In this document: positions 5,023-5,616 of the stretch, piece by piece | Layout of the letters: each line of letters opens with the position of its first letter | Numbering within the stretch: position 1 is the stretch's first letter | Assembly (NCBI GenBank): GCA_934155165.1 | Contig: CAKPGS010000045.1 | Coordinates: 1 to 5,616 of the forward strand | Source: an uncultured Clostridia bacterium | GTDB taxonomy: Bacteria > Bacillota > Clostridia > TANB77 > CAG-508 | Length of the DNA stretch: 5,616 nt | Reading direction: 5' to 3' | Made by a program: the position numbers and the translations under genes | Notes under the pieces: model-generated | The model's database searches: none | Seen by the model: only the letters and a program-made list of their open reading frames with translations | Told to the model about the DNA's origin: nothing

Positions 5023-5616
5023 TTTTTTCTCCTCTTTTTATTATATTTCCATCTTCATTAATTATAAAATTCTTATGAAATATCATATTAACAGTAAAAA
5101 ACTGATATAGCGATGATGTAACTTGTCCTATTCCTGTACAATATGGAGTTTTTAATAAAGACATTAACATTCTTACTATTCCTGCCAACAATTTATTAGA
5201 TGTTACTTTTTTTCCATAGTTTTCTAATTGTAAATAGCTTGTTTTTATACTGTATATAGGAAAAATCATAAAGTTAATTAATTCAAAAGATAAATAAATA
5301 GCTGTAATTTTTAAGTCTAAATTATAAAATTTTAAAGATATTACAAGCATTATAAAAACTGTTGTAAGCAATATACTCAATAATTTATATGCATTCATTT
5401 TATGATTCTTATAATTAAATTTTTTCTTACTTATATCTATTTTTGCAACTGTTTTTATAGATTCAAAAGAATCCCATTGAGTGTCTGTTATTAATGCAAC
5501 AAAATTTAATGCTAATACATATTTATCTCCAAATTGCAATGCATTACTTAGTCCAAATAAAAATATTAGAAAAAACAATATATTATTGCAGATTTCAACT
5601 GATTCATATTTTATAC
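5003..5616 (-). CDS. Multi-spanning membrane protein, C-terminal part, possibly a MATE-like transporter (partial)
   Basis: The reading frame is open to the window edge; codons upstream of the TTG at 5578 (IKYESVEICNNI) contain no stop. The true start is therefore outside, and the 203 visible codons are the C-terminal part. Hydrophobic segments are visible around ILFFLIFLFGLSNALQFG, KYVLALNFVALIT, LLSILLTTVFIMLVI, ITAIYLSFELINFMIFPIY and a final one near the C-terminus (QVTSSLYQFFTVNMIF), followed by a short polar tail rich in Lys and Asn. This indicates an integral membrane protein. The overall look recalls MATE-type (Na+-driven efflux or flippase-like) proteins of clostridia. I identify this by resemblance only and see no diagnostic motif, so substrate and direction are unknown. 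The last 20 bp overlap the histidine phosphatase gene, so the two are almost certainly co-transcribed. It ends with TAG at 5005-5003. Confidence 0.6.
   Translation of the reverse strand, partial: IKYESVEICNNILFFLIFLFGLSNALQFGDKYVLALNFVALITDTQWDSFESIKTVAKIDISKKKFNYKNHKMNAYKLLSILLTTVFIMLVISLKFYNLDLKITAIYLSFELINFMIFPIYSIKTSYLQLENYGKKVTSNKLLAGIVRMLMSLLKTPYCTGIGQVTSSLYQFFTVNMIFHKNFIINEDGNIIKRGEKNENICN

Noticed and set aside
4892..5110. Plus-strand ORF over the start of the phosphatase gene.
   Set aside because: It is antisense to the RHGQT-containing N-terminus and the end of the membrane protein gene, with no independent support.
5003..5578. Complete 191-residue protein starting at the TTG at 5578.
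   Set aside because: The frame stays open through the window edge and the upstream codons continue a hydrophobic membrane segment, so the TTG is an internal Leu codon.

Overview
The window is strongly AT-rich, uses the standard bacterial stop and Trp codons, and carries AGGAG-type ribosome binding sites and sigma-A-like promoters. This points to a low-GC Firmicute, probably an (uncultured) Clostridia-type anaerobe. That placement is inferred from composition and protein style, not from a marker gene. Every convincing gene lies on the minus strand, so transcription runs from high to low coordinates.

Right part (5616 to 3303): a tight gene cluster. It starts with the C-terminal part of a multi-spanning membrane protein that runs off the window edge and is possibly MATE-like. 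This overlaps a histidine phosphatase by 20 bp. A GNAT-type acetyltransferase follows after 2 bp, then an RdgB/HAM1-type XTP/dITP pyrophosphatase after 10 bp. The rdgB gene is broken by one extra base near 3468-3469, which splits a highly conserved motif. Removing that base restores a full-length 198-residue enzyme.

Middle (3302 to 1967): a secreted, repeat-rich, probably beta-helical surface protein with a signal peptide and a C-terminal membrane anchor. A perfect 8-bp inverted repeat precedes it. A terminator-like hairpin follows it, and the U-tract of this hairpin abuts the Shine-Dalgarno sequence of the next gene, an AMP-forming long-chain acyl-CoA synthetase. The best start of the synthetase is at 1967, giving 573 aa. 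An in-frame ATG at 2009 lies inside the hairpin and has no ribosome binding site.

Left part (245 to 1): the most unusual stretch. Two bases after the synthetase stop is a near-perfect promoter (TTGACT, 17 bp, TATAAT). Its predicted start point falls on the first base of a hairpin, and about 90 nt later there is a strong intrinsic terminator. No start-codon ORF lies between them, so this looks like a free-standing small RNA gene of a class I do not recognise. A second promoter (TTGAAA, 17 bp, TATAAG) and a strong ribosome binding site then drive a gene of which only the first codons are visible at the window edge.

No CRISPR array, mobile element, tRNA or rRNA was seen.
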